Shown: one piece after another, positions 16,723 through 25,265 of the stretch
Layout of the letters: every line of letters starts with the position of its first letter
Position numbering within the stretch: the stretch's first letter is position 1
NCBI GenBank assembly: GCA_963708625.1
Contig: CAVPSV010000005.1
Span: 186,001 to 250,000 of the forward strand
From: DASXIF01 sp036498145
GTDB lineage: Bacteria; Actinomycetota; Actinomycetes; Mycobacteriales; Jatrophihabitantaceae
Length of the DNA: 64,000 nt
Direction of reading: 5' to 3'
Position numbers and translations under genes: made by a program
Notes under the pieces: generated by a model
Seen by the model: only the letters and a program-made list of their open reading frames with translations
What the model was told of the DNA's origin: nothing
Database searches by the model: none

Positions 16723-17112
16723 GTGGCTACGGTGCCTGGCCAGGTTCGGGCCGCAGTCGCGGTGATCGCCGTGGAAGCTCTGGCGCTGGTCGCGACAGCC
16801 GTGGTGCTGGTCGTCAAGACCTCGACCGGGCACCCGCACAGCGTCGCCGGTGCGCTGCTCGGCGCCGCGCTGGCCCTGGTCGCTGCGCTCGCACTGGGTG
16901 CGGCTGCCCGGGGGCTGGCGCATCTGCGTGCGGCCGCCCGCACGCCCGTTATCGTGTTGCAGCTACTCGCCGTGCCGGTGTCCTACAGCCTCGCGTTCCA
17001 GGCACACCGCGTCGGCTACGGCGGTCCCATTCTGCTTGCCGCACTGGCGACGCTGTACCTGCTGTTCACCCCGCCGGCACGCGCCGCCCTGGACCGACCG
17101 CCGCGGGACTAG
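16723..17112 (+). CDS. Small four-helix integral membrane protein, unknown function
   Basis: This 129-residue protein is almost wholly hydrophobic, with four predicted transmembrane helices (about 8-30, 42-64, 74-93, 98-117) and a short basic tail. I do not recognise a named family. GTG 16723 is the likely start, since an earlier start would overlap the lipid kinase promoter. The gene end overlaps the sigF end by four bases on the opposite strand (convergent), leaving no room for a terminator. Confidence 0.7.
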   Translation: MATVPGQVRAAVAVIAVEALALVATAVVLVVKTSTGHPHSVAGALLGAALALVAALALGAAARGLAHLRAAARTPVIVLQLLAVPVSYSLAFQAHRVGYGGPILLAALATLYLLFTPPARAALDRPPRD

Positions 17113-17921
17113 CCGCGCTGTTCGGCAGGCGGGTCCGGAGCGCCGAGGCTGGCCCGCAGCCGCTTGAGGCCACGCGCCACCAGCCGGGACACCTGCATCT
17201 GCGAGACGCCGACGATGGCGGCGATCTCCGTCTGCGTCTTGTTCGCGACGAACCGCAGCAGCAGGATCTCGCGTTCGGCTTCCGGCAGCTTCACGATCAC
17301 CTCGCGCAGCAGGGCCCGCTGCTCCACCTGCTCGTAGCCCTCCTCGGTGATGCCGAGCATTGGGTGCTCGGGCACCGTCTCGCCGGGTGCGGCAAGGACG
17401 TCCAGCGGAACGCCGGAGTACGCGCGCGCGGCATCGAGCGCCTCGATCACCGCGTCCTCGTCGACCTCGATGCGTGTGGACAGCTCGGTGACCGTCGGCG
17501 CGCGCCCGAGTTCCTGGCTCAGGTCCGCCCGCGCTGCGTTGAGCGTGGTCTGCAACTCCTGTGCGCGTCGCGGCACGTGGATCAACCAACCGGTGTCCCG
17601 GAAATGGCGCTTGATCTCGCCCAGGATGGTTGGCGTGGCGTAGGTGGAGAACTCGAGGCCGCGGGACGGATCGAACCGGTCGATCGCCTTGATCAGCCCA
17701 ATCGCGCCGACCTGGACCAGGTCGTTCATCGGCTCGTTGCGACCGGAGAACCGACGGGCCAGGTAGACGACCAGGGGCATGTGCAGCTCGACGAGTGCAT
17801 CGCGCAGCCGCGCTCGCGCGGGGCTCTCGGCTGGCAACTCGTGCAGCTCGGCCAGCATCCTGGTCGCATCGGCGCGTCTATCCGCGTCGGGTTTGGCGGT
17901 AGGTGGCTCAGCCTCCGTCAC
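17109..17921 (-). CDS. sigF: RNA polymerase sigma factor SigF/SigB family
   Basis: This is a 270-residue group 3 sigma factor for general stress or developmental genes. Region 2 is complete with RARLRDALVELHMPLVVYLA, DLVQVGAIGLIKAIDRFDPS and EFSTYATPTILGEIKRHFRD, followed by WLIHVPRRAQEL. Region 3 (LGRAPTVTELSTRIEV) and region 4 (LLLRFVANKTQTEIAAIVGV, SQMQVSRLVARGLKRLR) follow. It is encoded directly after its anti-sigma factor; GTG 17921 overlaps the rsbW stop by four bases. It is the last gene of the sodN-phosphatase-rsbW-sigF operon. Confidence 0.94.
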   Translation of the reverse strand: MTEAEPPTAKPDADRRADATRMLAELHELPAESPARARLRDALVELHMPLVVYLARRFSGRNEPMNDLVQVGAIGLIKAIDRFDPSRGLEFSTYATPTILGEIKRHFRDTGWLIHVPRRAQELQTTLNAARADLSQELGRAPTVTELSTRIEVDEDAVIEALDAARAYSGVPLDVLAAPGETVPEHPMLGITEEGYEQVEQRALLREVIVKLPEAEREILLLRFVANKTQTEIAAIVGVSQMQVSRLVARGLKRLRASLGAPDPPAEQRG

Positions 17922-18337
17922 GCGCTCGCTGCCTCACGCCGCTTGGTGAGCGTGATCACGACGGATCCATCCGAGGTGGCGACGTCTACCGAGCTGGCCA
18001 GGGCACCGAGGACGGTCCACGCGAAGCCGTCGCGGTCCAGCTCGCCACCGCCGGCGCTGGAGACCCGTGCCGACACTTTCAGCCGACCCCGGGCGAGGAC
18101 GAATTCCGCGTGCAGTGCACTGCCCTGGTCCGCGTGTGGCAGCAGCAGCGAGCAGGCCTCGTCCACAGCCAGCCGTAGGTCTTCGATCTCGTCGATGGTC
18201 AGGTCGCACCGAGCGGCGAGGCCGGCGGCGGTCAGGCGCAGTGTGGACACGTAGGCGACGTCGGCAGGCACGCTCATCTGCACCACGTCGCCGTCCGGCC
18301 GCTGATCGCTATCGGGCCGTTGAGGTGATTCGGTCAC
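17918..18337 (-). CDS. rsbW: Anti-sigma factor RsbW (HATPase kinase)
   Basis: RsbW-like proteins bind and silence SigF/SigB and phosphorylate anti-anti-sigma proteins. This 139-residue protein has the compact GHKL ATPase fold: YVSTLRLTAAGLAARCDL, then IEDLRLAVDEACSLLL, which carries the N-box Glu/Asp residues, and a C-terminal VDVATSDGSVVITLTKRR strand. A classical long G box is not obvious, as is often the case in this family. GTG 18337 overlaps the upstream phosphatase stop as GTGA, and its own stop overlaps sigF likewise. No anti-anti-sigma gene is present nearby. Confidence 0.88.
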   Translation of the reverse strand: MTESPQRPDSDQRPDGDVVQMSVPADVAYVSTLRLTAAGLAARCDLTIDEIEDLRLAVDEACSLLLPHADQGSALHAEFVLARGRLKVSARVSSAGGGELDRDGFAWTVLGALASSVDVATSDGSVVITLTKRREAASA

Positions 18338-19026
18338 GGCAGGCCACCATTCGCCAGTGCTGATTGCGGGTCGGGTTCGGCAGCGGACGCGGCCGTGGTG
18401 TTCAGGCTCAGCGGGTGCTGCGTCTGCGGGTTCGGGAGGTTCCACCTGTCGATGACCGGCAGCCCGTGTTGCTCACCCAGCAGCGACGGGGCGGCCGTGC
18501 CCAGGGCCAGGTTGCCGCCGGAGATGGGCGGCAGGCCGATCCAGCGTGCACCGATCACCCGGCTGATGTGCCCGTGCGCGACGAGCACCACCGGACCGTC
18601 GGACAGGTGCGCGCGGGCCCGGGCGATCACCCGGTCGGCACGCTGGGCTACCTCGTCCGCGGTTTCTCCGTTGGGCACGCCGTGCGTCCACAAGGTCCAG
18701 CCGGGGACCTCGCGGTTGATGTCGGCGGTGGTGCGCCCTTCGTAGTCGCCGTAGTCCCACTCGGCCAGATCGGGATCGATCGCGTCGACCTTGAGCCCGG
18801 CGAGGGCCGCCGTGTCCTGTGCGCGCCGGCGCGGGCTGCACAGCACGAGTGCCGGGTGCAGCTGAGCCAGCATTGGGCGCAGCGCCAGCGCCTGCTGCCG
18901 CCCGTCTTCGGTCAGGTCGATCTCGGTGCGTCCGGTGTGCTGTCCCGACTTGCTCCACTCGGTCTCGCCGTGCCGGATCAGCCAGAGCTGAACCGGTGAG
19001 TCGTCGAATCGCGCGACGGGTCTCAC
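18334..19026 (-). CDS. Histidine phosphatase (phosphoglycerate mutase-like) family protein
   Basis: This is a 230-residue member of the acid-phosphatase branch of the phosphoglycerate mutase superfamily. The catalytic motif LIRHGETEW is near residue 20. GRTEIDLTEDGRQQAL, LCSPRRRAQDTA with the conserved Arg, EWDYGDYEGRTT, and a second histidine in LVAHGHISRVIGARW follow. The domain is complete. The substrate is not predictable; the GpmB/CobC-like group includes many sugar-phosphate phosphatases. GTG 19026 overlaps the sodN stop as GTGA. The C-terminus is longer than usual, with a disordered Ala/Pro tail. Confidence 0.85.
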   Translation of the reverse strand: MRPVARFDDSPVQLWLIRHGETEWSKSGQHTGRTEIDLTEDGRQQALALRPMLAQLHPALVLCSPRRRAQDTAALAGLKVDAIDPDLAEWDYGDYEGRTTADINREVPGWTLWTHGVPNGETADEVAQRADRVIARARAHLSDGPVVLVAHGHISRVIGARWIGLPPISGGNLALGTAAPSLLGEQHGLPVIDRWNLPNPQTQHPLSLNTTAASAAEPDPQSALANGGLP

Positions 19027-19421
19027 GCCGCGTTCTTGGTCTCCCAGAAGATCTTGTCGATCTCCGCGATGAGGTCGAGCACCTTCTGCCCGTCGGCCGG
19101 GTCGACCGAACCCTTGCCGCCGGCCGCGCCGGCGGCCTTGGTGGCGCGGTTGAACAGGTCGTGCAACTGCGGGTACTTCTCGAAGTGCGGAGGCTTGAAG
19201 TAGTCGGTCCAGAGCACCCACAGATGGTGCTTGACCAGATCGGCCCGCTGCTCCTTGATGATCAGAGCCCGAGTCCGGAAGACCGGGTCGTCGTTGGACT
19301 GGTACTTCTCCATGATCGCTTTGACGGATTCGGCCTCGATCCGTGCCTGGGCCGGGTCGTACACGCCGCAGGGCAGGTCACAGTGCGCGTAAGCCGTGAT
19401 CGTCGGGCGGAACAGACGCAT
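19023..19421 (-). CDS. sodN: Nickel-containing superoxide dismutase
   Basis: The enzyme dismutates superoxide in the cytoplasm using a nickel hook. The precursor has a 13-residue pro-sequence (MRLFRPTITAYA plus junction) that is removed to expose the mature N-terminus HCDLPCGVYDP. This supplies His1, Cys2 and Cys6 to the metal, with Tyr9 nearby. The remaining sequence is helical with KAIMEKYQSNDDPVFRTRAL and LWVLWTDYFKPPHFEKYPQL, typical of NiSOD. AGGAGG lies close before ATG 19421. The protease gene sodX faces it across 144 bases. All metal ligands are intact. Confidence 0.96.
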   Translation of the reverse strand: MRLFRPTITAYAHCDLPCGVYDPAQARIEAESVKAIMEKYQSNDDPVFRTRALIIKEQRADLVKHHLWVLWTDYFKPPHFEKYPQLHDLFNRATKAAGAAGGKGSVDPADGQKVLDLIAEIDKIFWETKNAA

Positions 19422-19565
19422 CGGCGGAACCTCCTGTTGTGGGACCTCAGGTGGGCGTGAGGTGGGACAGCGCCCTCGAAATCGACCCTACTACCGACGC
19501 GCGGACCCACCGTCAGAGAGTATGTCCGGGTGTTGCTGCGGCTAACCGGGCACGGCTGAGGCGCG

Positions 19566-19905
19566 ATGGCGCCGATGTTCGCCTGGCAGCGCGTGCGCGT
19601 GCGCGGACCGTCGATGTCGCCGACACTGCGCGACGGCGATTCGGTGCTGGTTCGCCACGGCCGTTCGCCGCGGCCCGGCGACGTGGTGCTGGCTACGTTC
19701 CGGTCGATGCCCGCACGTCCGGTGCTCAAGCGGGTGCTGCGCCGCGAGGCACGACGGCTGGTGGCTGGCGTCGGACAACGTCGCGGCCGGCGGTGCCAGC
19801 GAGTCACATGGCACGGCCGACGTGCTCGCGGTGGTGCTCCTGCGCTGGCGGCCGGGCAGCGTCCTGCCGCGGCGGGTACGTCAGCGCTCGCGCAGCGAGG
19901 CGTAG
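19566..19905 (+). CDS. sodX: NiSOD maturation protease, signal-peptidase S26 family (frameshifted as assembled)
   Basis: SodX trims the NiSOD pro-peptide. The N-terminal half has VRVRGPSMSPTLRDGDSVLV with the catalytic serine of the SM motif, then RPGDVVLATF and PVLKRVLRRE with the catalytic lysine. An extra base near 19751 moves the rest to another frame, where DGWWLASDN and ADVLAVVLLRWRP complete the family pattern up to TAG 19903-19905. Divergent placement next to sodN is the standard pairing. Its 3' end overlaps the end of the rmlC-like gene on the other strand. Confidence 0.85.
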
Positions 19906-20485
19906 AACTCCTGCGCCGCCTGGTACGTCGGCAACAAGCCCTGCTGCCTGTGCCTGTGCCAACGTCGGCGCGTCGCGGTCCTTGTCCGAGAGCACCGGGA
20001 CCACATCCTGCGGCCAGGGCAGCTTGAGGTCGGCGTCGAGCGGATTGGTGCCGAACTCGTTCGCCGGGTCGTAGCGGCGTCGAGCACAGGTAGCTGACGG
20101 TGCTGCCGTCCTGTAGTGACATGAACGCGTGACCAAGGCCCTCGGACAGGTACACCGACCGGCGATCCGTCTCATCCAGCGTGACCGCGTCCCACTCGCC
20201 GAAGGTGGGCGACCCGACGCGGATATCGATGACCACATCCAGCACGGCCCCGCGGCTGCAGTACACGTACTTCGCCTGGCTGGGCGGAATCGCCGCGTAG
20301 TGCACCCCGCGGATCACGCCGCGGGCGGACACCGATTGGTTGGCCTGGGCGATCGTCAACGGCTGCCCGACCGCGTCGTGGAAAACGTCGGCTTTGAACC
20401 ACTCGAGGAAGACGCCTCGGGCGTCGCCGTAGGCTTTGGGCGTGAACTCCCACGCGCCGTCGATCCGGAGCGCCCTAGCCTGCAT
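19881..20485 (-). CDS. dTDP-4-dehydrorhamnose 3,5-epimerase family protein (frameshifted as assembled)
   Basis: RmlC-type cupin epimerases act in dTDP-rhamnose or related deoxysugar synthesis. The frame from ATG 20485 shows MQARALRIDGAWEFTP, GVFLEWFKADVFHDAVG, SVSARGVIRGVHYA with the catalytic His, QAKYVYCSRGAVLDVVIDIR, SVYLSEGLGHAFMSL and VSYLCS. Then single-base insertions near 20090 and 19935 move the frame. YDPANEFGTNPLDADL, VLSDKDRDAPTLAQA and the ending LLPTYQAAQEFYASLRER complete the protein. Rhamnose operon partners rmlA, rmlB and rmlD are not nearby, so the exact sugar is uncertain. Confidence 0.85.
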
Positions 20486-20569
20486 GCGACCGACCCTAGT
20501 GGGGGGCCGAAACGTACCTGCCACGATGTGGTGACGTTTCCAGCACCCATTCGACAGGAGTCCTCGGCA

Positions 20570-21736
20570 GTGGCGTTCGATCCGGGCAGTGCGGTGTTCC
20601 GCGTGCACGAGGGCGGCAAGCTCGTGGTCCGCAGCACGCTGCCGCTGATCGACCGCGAGTCGCTCTCACTCGCCTACACGCCCGGCGTCGCGGAGGTGTG
20701 CGCAGCGATCGCCGCGGACGAGTCGCTGGCCCGCGCCTACACCTGGCGCTCGCGGCTGGTCGCGGTGGTCAGCGACGGCACCGCGGTGCTCGGGCTGGGC
20801 AACATCGGGCCGGCCGCGGCGCTGCCGGTGATGGAGGGCAAGGCGGCGCTGTTCAGCGAGTTCGCCGGGCTCAACGCGGTGCCGATCGTGCTGGCCACCA
20901 CCGACCCGGACGAGATCGTCGAGACGGTGGTGCGGCTCGCGCCGTCCTTCGGCGGCATCAACCTCGAGGACATCTCCGCGCCGCGCTGCTTCGACATCGA
21001 GGCCCGGCTGCGCGCGCGCCTCGACATCCCGGTCTTCCACGACGACCAGCACGGCACCGCCATCGTCGTGCTGGCCGCGCTGCGCAACGCGGCGACGGTG
21101 ACCGGGCCGGACGCTGGCCCAGCTGCGGGTCGTCGTCTCCGGCGCGGGCGCGGCCGGCGTCGCCTGCACCAAGATCCTGCTCGCGGCCGGCATCGGCGAC
21201 ATCGCGGTGGCCGACTCGCGCGGCATCGTGCACGCGGGCCGCGCCGACCTCACCCCGGTCAAGGACGAGCTCGCGCGCGCTGACCAACCGGTCCGGCGCT
21301 CGACCGGGTCGCTGGCCGACGCGCTGCGCGGCGCCGACGTGTTCCTCGGCGTCAGCGCCGGCGCGGTGGCCGAGGCGGCCGTCGCCGCGCATGGCGCCGC
21401 GGTCGATCATCTTCGCGCTGGCCAACCCGAACCCGGAGGTGGATCCGGTGGTGGCGCACCGGCACGCCGCCGTGGTGGCCACCGGCCGCAGCGACTACCC
21501 GAACCAGATCAACAACGTGCTGGCCTTCCCCGGCGTGTTCGCCGGGCGCGTTCGACGCCGGCGCGCGCGCCATCACCGAGAACATGAAGCTGGCCGCGGC
21601 GCACGGCGCTCAGTGCGGTGGTCGCCGACGAGCTGGCGCCGGAGCGCATCGTGCCGACCCCGTTCGACCCGCGGGTGTGCCCGGCGGTGGCCGGCGCCGT
21701 CGCCGCAGCAGGCTCAGGCTGGACGGCGGTGGCTAG
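20570..21736 (+). CDS. NAD(P)-dependent malic enzyme (multiply frameshifted as assembled)
   Basis: Malic enzyme oxidatively decarboxylates malate to pyruvate. The first 180 residues are intact: LSLAYTPGVAEVCAAI, VSDGTAVLGLGNIGPAAAL with VMEGKAALF, INLEDISAPRCFDIE and VFHDDQHGTAIVVLAAL. The nucleotide-binding half is recovered by jumping frames at about 21113, 21398, 21548 and 21612, each removable as one extra base. It shows LRVVVSGAGAAGVA, IIFALANPNPEVDP, YPNQINNVLAFPG and AITENMKLAAA. A last error close to the end is likely, so the stop TAG 21734-21736 is provisional. The start is GTG 20570 with CAGGAG upstream. Confidence 0.85.
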
Positions 21737-21742
21737 CCGGCG

Positions 21743-23198
21743 TCAGGCGACGACGAGCTGACGGGCGGCCGAGCCCGGTGCGGTCGAGCGTGGCCCAGAC
21801 CTCCGCCAGCCGGCGCACCGCCTCGACCAGCCGCGTCCGCGGGCAGCGCGTAGGGCAGGCGCAGGAACCGCTCGAGCGTGCCGTCCACGCCGAACCGCGA
21901 GCCGGGCACGACGAGCACGCCGGCCTGGCCGGCGAGCATGGTCAGCGGGGTCGACAGCGCCGCGTCGAGTTCGACCCACAGCGACAGGCCGCCTTGGGGC
22001 ACCGGCGACCCGCCACTGCGGCAGGTGCTCGGCGCACGGCGCGCGAGCAAGGCGTCGCGCCGGGGCAGCAGTTCGGCGATCCGGGCTCGGTGATCTCGTC
22101 GAGCTGGTCGAACAGCGCCGCGGCCACCAGCTGGTCGAGCACCGGGCCGGCCATGTCGATGCGTGGCCCGCAGCGCGGCCAGGCGGTGCACGAGGTCGAC
22201 GCCGGCCCGCAGCCAGCCGATCCGCAGCCCGCCCCAGACCGGCTTGGACAGCGACCCGACGGTGACCACGGTCGGGTCGAGGGCGGCGGCCGGGCGTTCG
22301 GCCGGGCACGAAGCCCAGGTCGACGAAGGATTCGTCGACGACGACGGTGGTGCCGGTCTGCCGGGCGGCGCGCAGCACGCTCGCGCCGGCGCGCCTCGTC
22401 GACCAGGGCACCGGTCGGGTTGTGGAAGTCGGGCGTCAGGTAGGCCAGCCGGGGCGCGGTCTGGCGCAGGGTGGCCTGCATCTGCTCCACCGTGCCAGCC
22501 GCCGTCGGCGGCCATCGGCACCGGGACGACGCGGCTGCCGTTGCCGCGGATCGCGTCGAGCGCGCCGGGATAGGTCGGCAGCTCGGTGAGCACCCGGTCG
22601 CCCGGCCCGACCAGCAGGCGCAGCAGCAGGTCCCAGCCGTGCAGGGCGCCGTTGGTGATGAGGATCTGGGCGGGCGTCGGTGGGCACGCCGCGAGCGCTG
22701 AACCGCTCGGCGACCGCGGCGCGCAGTTCGGGCAGCCCGGCCGGGTCGTAGCCGTCGCCGGCGCGTCAGCGCGGCGATGCGTCCGGCCGCCTCGGCGATG
22801 ATGGGCTCGCAGCAGCCCGGGCGGCGCGGGCAGCGCCGCGCAGGACAGGTCGATCACGTCGGCGGCCGGTGGCGTCGACGTCCACCGCGCCAGGGAGGCC
22901 GGCGGGCGCGAGCCGGCCGGGAACGCTGACGTAGCTGCCCGAGCCGGTGCGGCTGGCCAGGTAGCCGTCGGCGCGCAGCGCGTCGTAGGCGGCGGTGACC
23001 GTGGCGCGGCTCAGCGGCAGCGCGGCGGCCAGGTCGCGTTCGGTCGGCAGCCGGGTCTCGGTGGCGATCCGGCCGTCGAGCACCAGGGCGGTGATGGCGT
23101 CCGCGCAGCGCGAGCGTAGACCGGGCCGGGCGAGCGCCTGGACGTCGGGCAAGCAGGGCGGCCAGGGCGCGGCCACCGAGCCGGGAGACGGGTGCCAT
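21743..23198 (-). CDS. MocR/PdxR-family GntR regulator with aminotransferase domain (multiply frameshifted as assembled)
   Basis: These chimeric regulators join a GntR winged helix to a fold type I aminotransferase domain that binds pyridoxal phosphate. The N-terminal part from ATG 23198 reads MAPVSRLGGRALAALL, then in another frame CADAITALVLDGRIATETRL and PTERDLAAALPLSRATVTAA (helix-turn-helix). The aminotransferase half is scattered over all three frames, with QILITNGALHGWDLLLRLL, LAYLTPDFHNPTGALVDEA, TTVVVDESFVDLGF and TVGSLSKPVWGGLRIGWLRA, which carries the PLP-binding Lys. At least nine single-base shifts occur in 1.45 kb. It is divergent from yczE, the usual partner of YczR-like members. 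Confidence 0.85.
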
Positions 23199-23302
23199 GC
23201 AGGCCATTGTGCATGCAGATGGCCTCGATTGGACTGCTCAAGTGGCCAGTTCTTGTCGATTGGCCCGCGAAATTCGCTGGGGTGGCCTGCCATAGTTGGG
23301 CT

Positions 23303-23948
23303 ATGGCATGGTCACCGGCGCGGTCCGGCTTGCTCGGGCTTCGGCTGGTGCAGCTCTACGTCGGCCTGCTCTGCTACGGCCTCGCGGGCGCGCTGCAGGT
23401 GCGGTCCGGGCTCGGGCTGGACCCGTGGGACGTCCTCCACCAGGGCATCTGCCCGGCACACCGGGCTGGCCATCGGCACCGTGGTGATCGTGGTCGGCGC
23501 GGCGGTGCTGCTGCTGTGGATCCCGCTGCGGCAGCGGCCGGGGCTCGGCACGTCAGCAACGTGGTGCTCATCGGGGTCTCCATGAACCTGGCGCTGCAGT
23601 GGCTGCCGCACCCGCATGCCAGCGGCTGGCGGGTCGTTCGACATGGTGGTCGGCGTCGTGCTGTGCGGCGTGGCGACCGGCATGTACATCGGTGCGGACT
23701 TCGGCCCGGGTCCGCGCGACGGCTGATGACCGGGTTCGCCGCGGCGCACGCGGCCGCTCGATCCGGCTGGTCCGGACCGGCATCGAGGTGACGGTGCTGG
23801 CGGTCGGCTGGCTGCTCGGCGGCACGGTCGGCGTCGGCACGGTGGTCTTCGCCGTCGGCATCGGCCCGCTGGCGCAGCTGTTCCTGCCGCTGTTCGCACA
23901 CGGGCGAGTACGCGACAGTTCAGGGCGCCGGGTCAGAGCGAGGCCTGA
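23303..23948 (+). CDS. YczE/YyaS/YitT family membrane protein (multiply frameshifted as assembled)
   Basis: This is a hydrophobic protein of about 210 residues beginning at ATG 23303 with LVQLYVGLLCYGLAGALQVR and SGLGLDPWDVLHQGI, the diagnostic YczE opening. Frame jumps lead to TGLAIGTVVIVVGAAVLLLW, NVVLIGVSMNLALQWLP, FDMVVGVVLCGVATGMYIGA, then IEVTVLAVGWLLGGTVGVGT and GIGPLAQLFLPLF. Errors here are both insertions and deletions. It lies 104 bases from and divergent to the MocR regulator, a pairing (yczR-yczE) conserved from Bacillus to actinobacteria, so it is probably the regulated target. The stop at 23948 is an estimate. Confidence 0.8.
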
Positions 23949-24185
23949 CGGTCGTCTGCGGGCGGCTACCGACAGCACGTGGCGCCGGCACCGGCGTCTG
24001 ACGGGCGTTACTGTCGTCGTCGTCGGCGCGGGCCAGCCAGGTGGCCAGCCGGTCGACGGCGGTCTCGAACTCCGGGTTGGCGTCGACGAAGTCGCGCAGC
24101 CGGTCGCCGAGCCATTCGAGGCTCACCTGCTCGCCGCCGCGGCGGCTGCGACCAGCTCCTCGATACCGCGATCGGTGAAGTACAT
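23920..24185 (-). CDS. DUF6104 family small protein (frameshifted as assembled)
   Basis: From ATG 24185 the sequence reads MYFTDRGIEELVA. After a shift near 24140 it continues GEQVSLEWLGDRLRDFVDAN, then PEFETAVDRLATWLARADDD. This is the complete DUF6104 pattern of about 60 residues, known mainly from Streptomyces and relatives. The function is unknown. In the frame as assembled it runs on to 23920, longer than the family norm. The natural end is probably just after the acidic DDDD run near 24010. It starts three bases after the Gfo/Idh stop, and kgd lies upstream, so the three genes may form one transcription unit. Confidence 0.7.
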
Positions 24186-24188
24186 CGC

Positions 24189-25207
24189 TCAGCCGTGCTC
24201 CGTCGTCGGCGGGTAGCGCACGCCGAGCTGCGGCGCGGACCTCGTCGAGCAACTCCAGGATCGCCACCGTCTCGTCCAGCGGCACCAGCGGGCTCTCCGT
24301 CTCCCCGGCGCGCAGGCAGCGCTCCACCTCGGCGATCTGGTAGCCGTACCCGTTGCCGACGATCGGTTCGCTCGAGCACCTCATCGCCGTCGGCGCGTGC
24401 TGACGGTCAGCCTGGTGGGCCGGTGCATCCGCGGCTCGAGCTGCAACCAGCCGTCGGTGCCGCAGACGATCGCCCCGAACGGGCTCGGCGACACCGCGCT
24501 CGTGCAGCAGATCTGGGCGACTCGCGCCGTCGGCGATAGCCCACTGCATCGCGACCGTCGCGTCGGAGCCGGTCTGGGCCAGCGGTCCCGGAGACCGCGA
24601 CGCCGAGTCGGGCTGGCCGAGGAACAGCCAGGCGAAGCGTGACCGGATAGACGCCGAGGTCGAGCAGCGCGCCGCCACCGGCGGCAAGATCGAACAGGCG
24701 GTGCGTGCGGGTCGTAGTCGAAGCGGCGGGACAAGTCGGCCCGCACGCTGACGATGCTCGCCGATCCGCCCGCTGGCGACGATCTGCCGGCGCGCGCCGC
24801 ACCAGCGGGTTGAAGCGCATCCACATCGCTTCCATGCAGAACAGCCCGGCCGTGCGGGCGGCACGGCCACGATCTCGCGCGCCTGCCGGGCATTGAGCGT
24901 GAACGCCTTCTCGACCAGCACCGGCTTGCCGGCGCCGAGCGCCAGCAGCGCGTGCTCGTGGTGCTGGGCGTGGGTGGTGGCGACGTAGACGACGTCGACG
25001 TCGGGGTCGGCGACCAGCTCCGCGTAGGAACCGTAGGAGCGGGCCACCCCGTGCGCGGCGGCGAAGGCAGCGGCCCGGGCGGCGTCCCGCGCGCCGACGG
25101 CCTGCAACACGCTGCCCGGCGACGCGGCGATGTCCGCTGCTGACGGTGGCGGCGATCCCGCCTGCGCCGAGGATGCCCCAGCGGATCGGCACGCGGCTGG
25201 AACTCAT
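24189..25207 (-). CDS. Gfo/Idh/MocA family oxidoreductase (multiply frameshifted as assembled)
   Basis: This is an NAD(P)-dependent sugar- or inositol-type dehydrogenase. ATG 25207 opens MSSSRVPIRWGILGAGGIAA, the Rossmann GxGxxG. In other frames follow VDVVYVATTHAQHHEHALLA, LGAGKPVLVEKAFTLNARQA with the catalytic EKP-like motif (here EKA), LFCMEAMWMRFNPLVRR, FDLAAGGGALLDLGVYPV and a C-terminal NGYGYQIAEVERCLRAGETE. At least six single-base shifts occur. In the corrected frame it ends at TGA 24189-24191, just before DUF6104. The substrate is unknown. Confidence 0.83.
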
Positions 25208-25220
25208 CGCCCGAACTCAC

Positions 25221-25265
25221 AAGCCTGGAGTTCACAAGCCTGGAGTTCACAAGCCCAGAACTCAC
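25221..25265. repeat. 15-bp tandem repeat between kgd and the Gfo/Idh gene
   Basis: Two exact copies of AAGCCTGGAGTTCAC (25221-25235 and 25236-25250) are followed by a variant copy AAGCCCAGAACTCAC (25251-25265). They span the gap between the kgd stop (25262-25264) and the next start at 25207, so the spacer looks built by slippage. Confidence 0.75.

Noticed and set aside
20698..22443. One long protein across malic enzyme and the MocR gene
   Set aside because: It mixes frames of two convergent genes; only short segments resemble malic enzyme.
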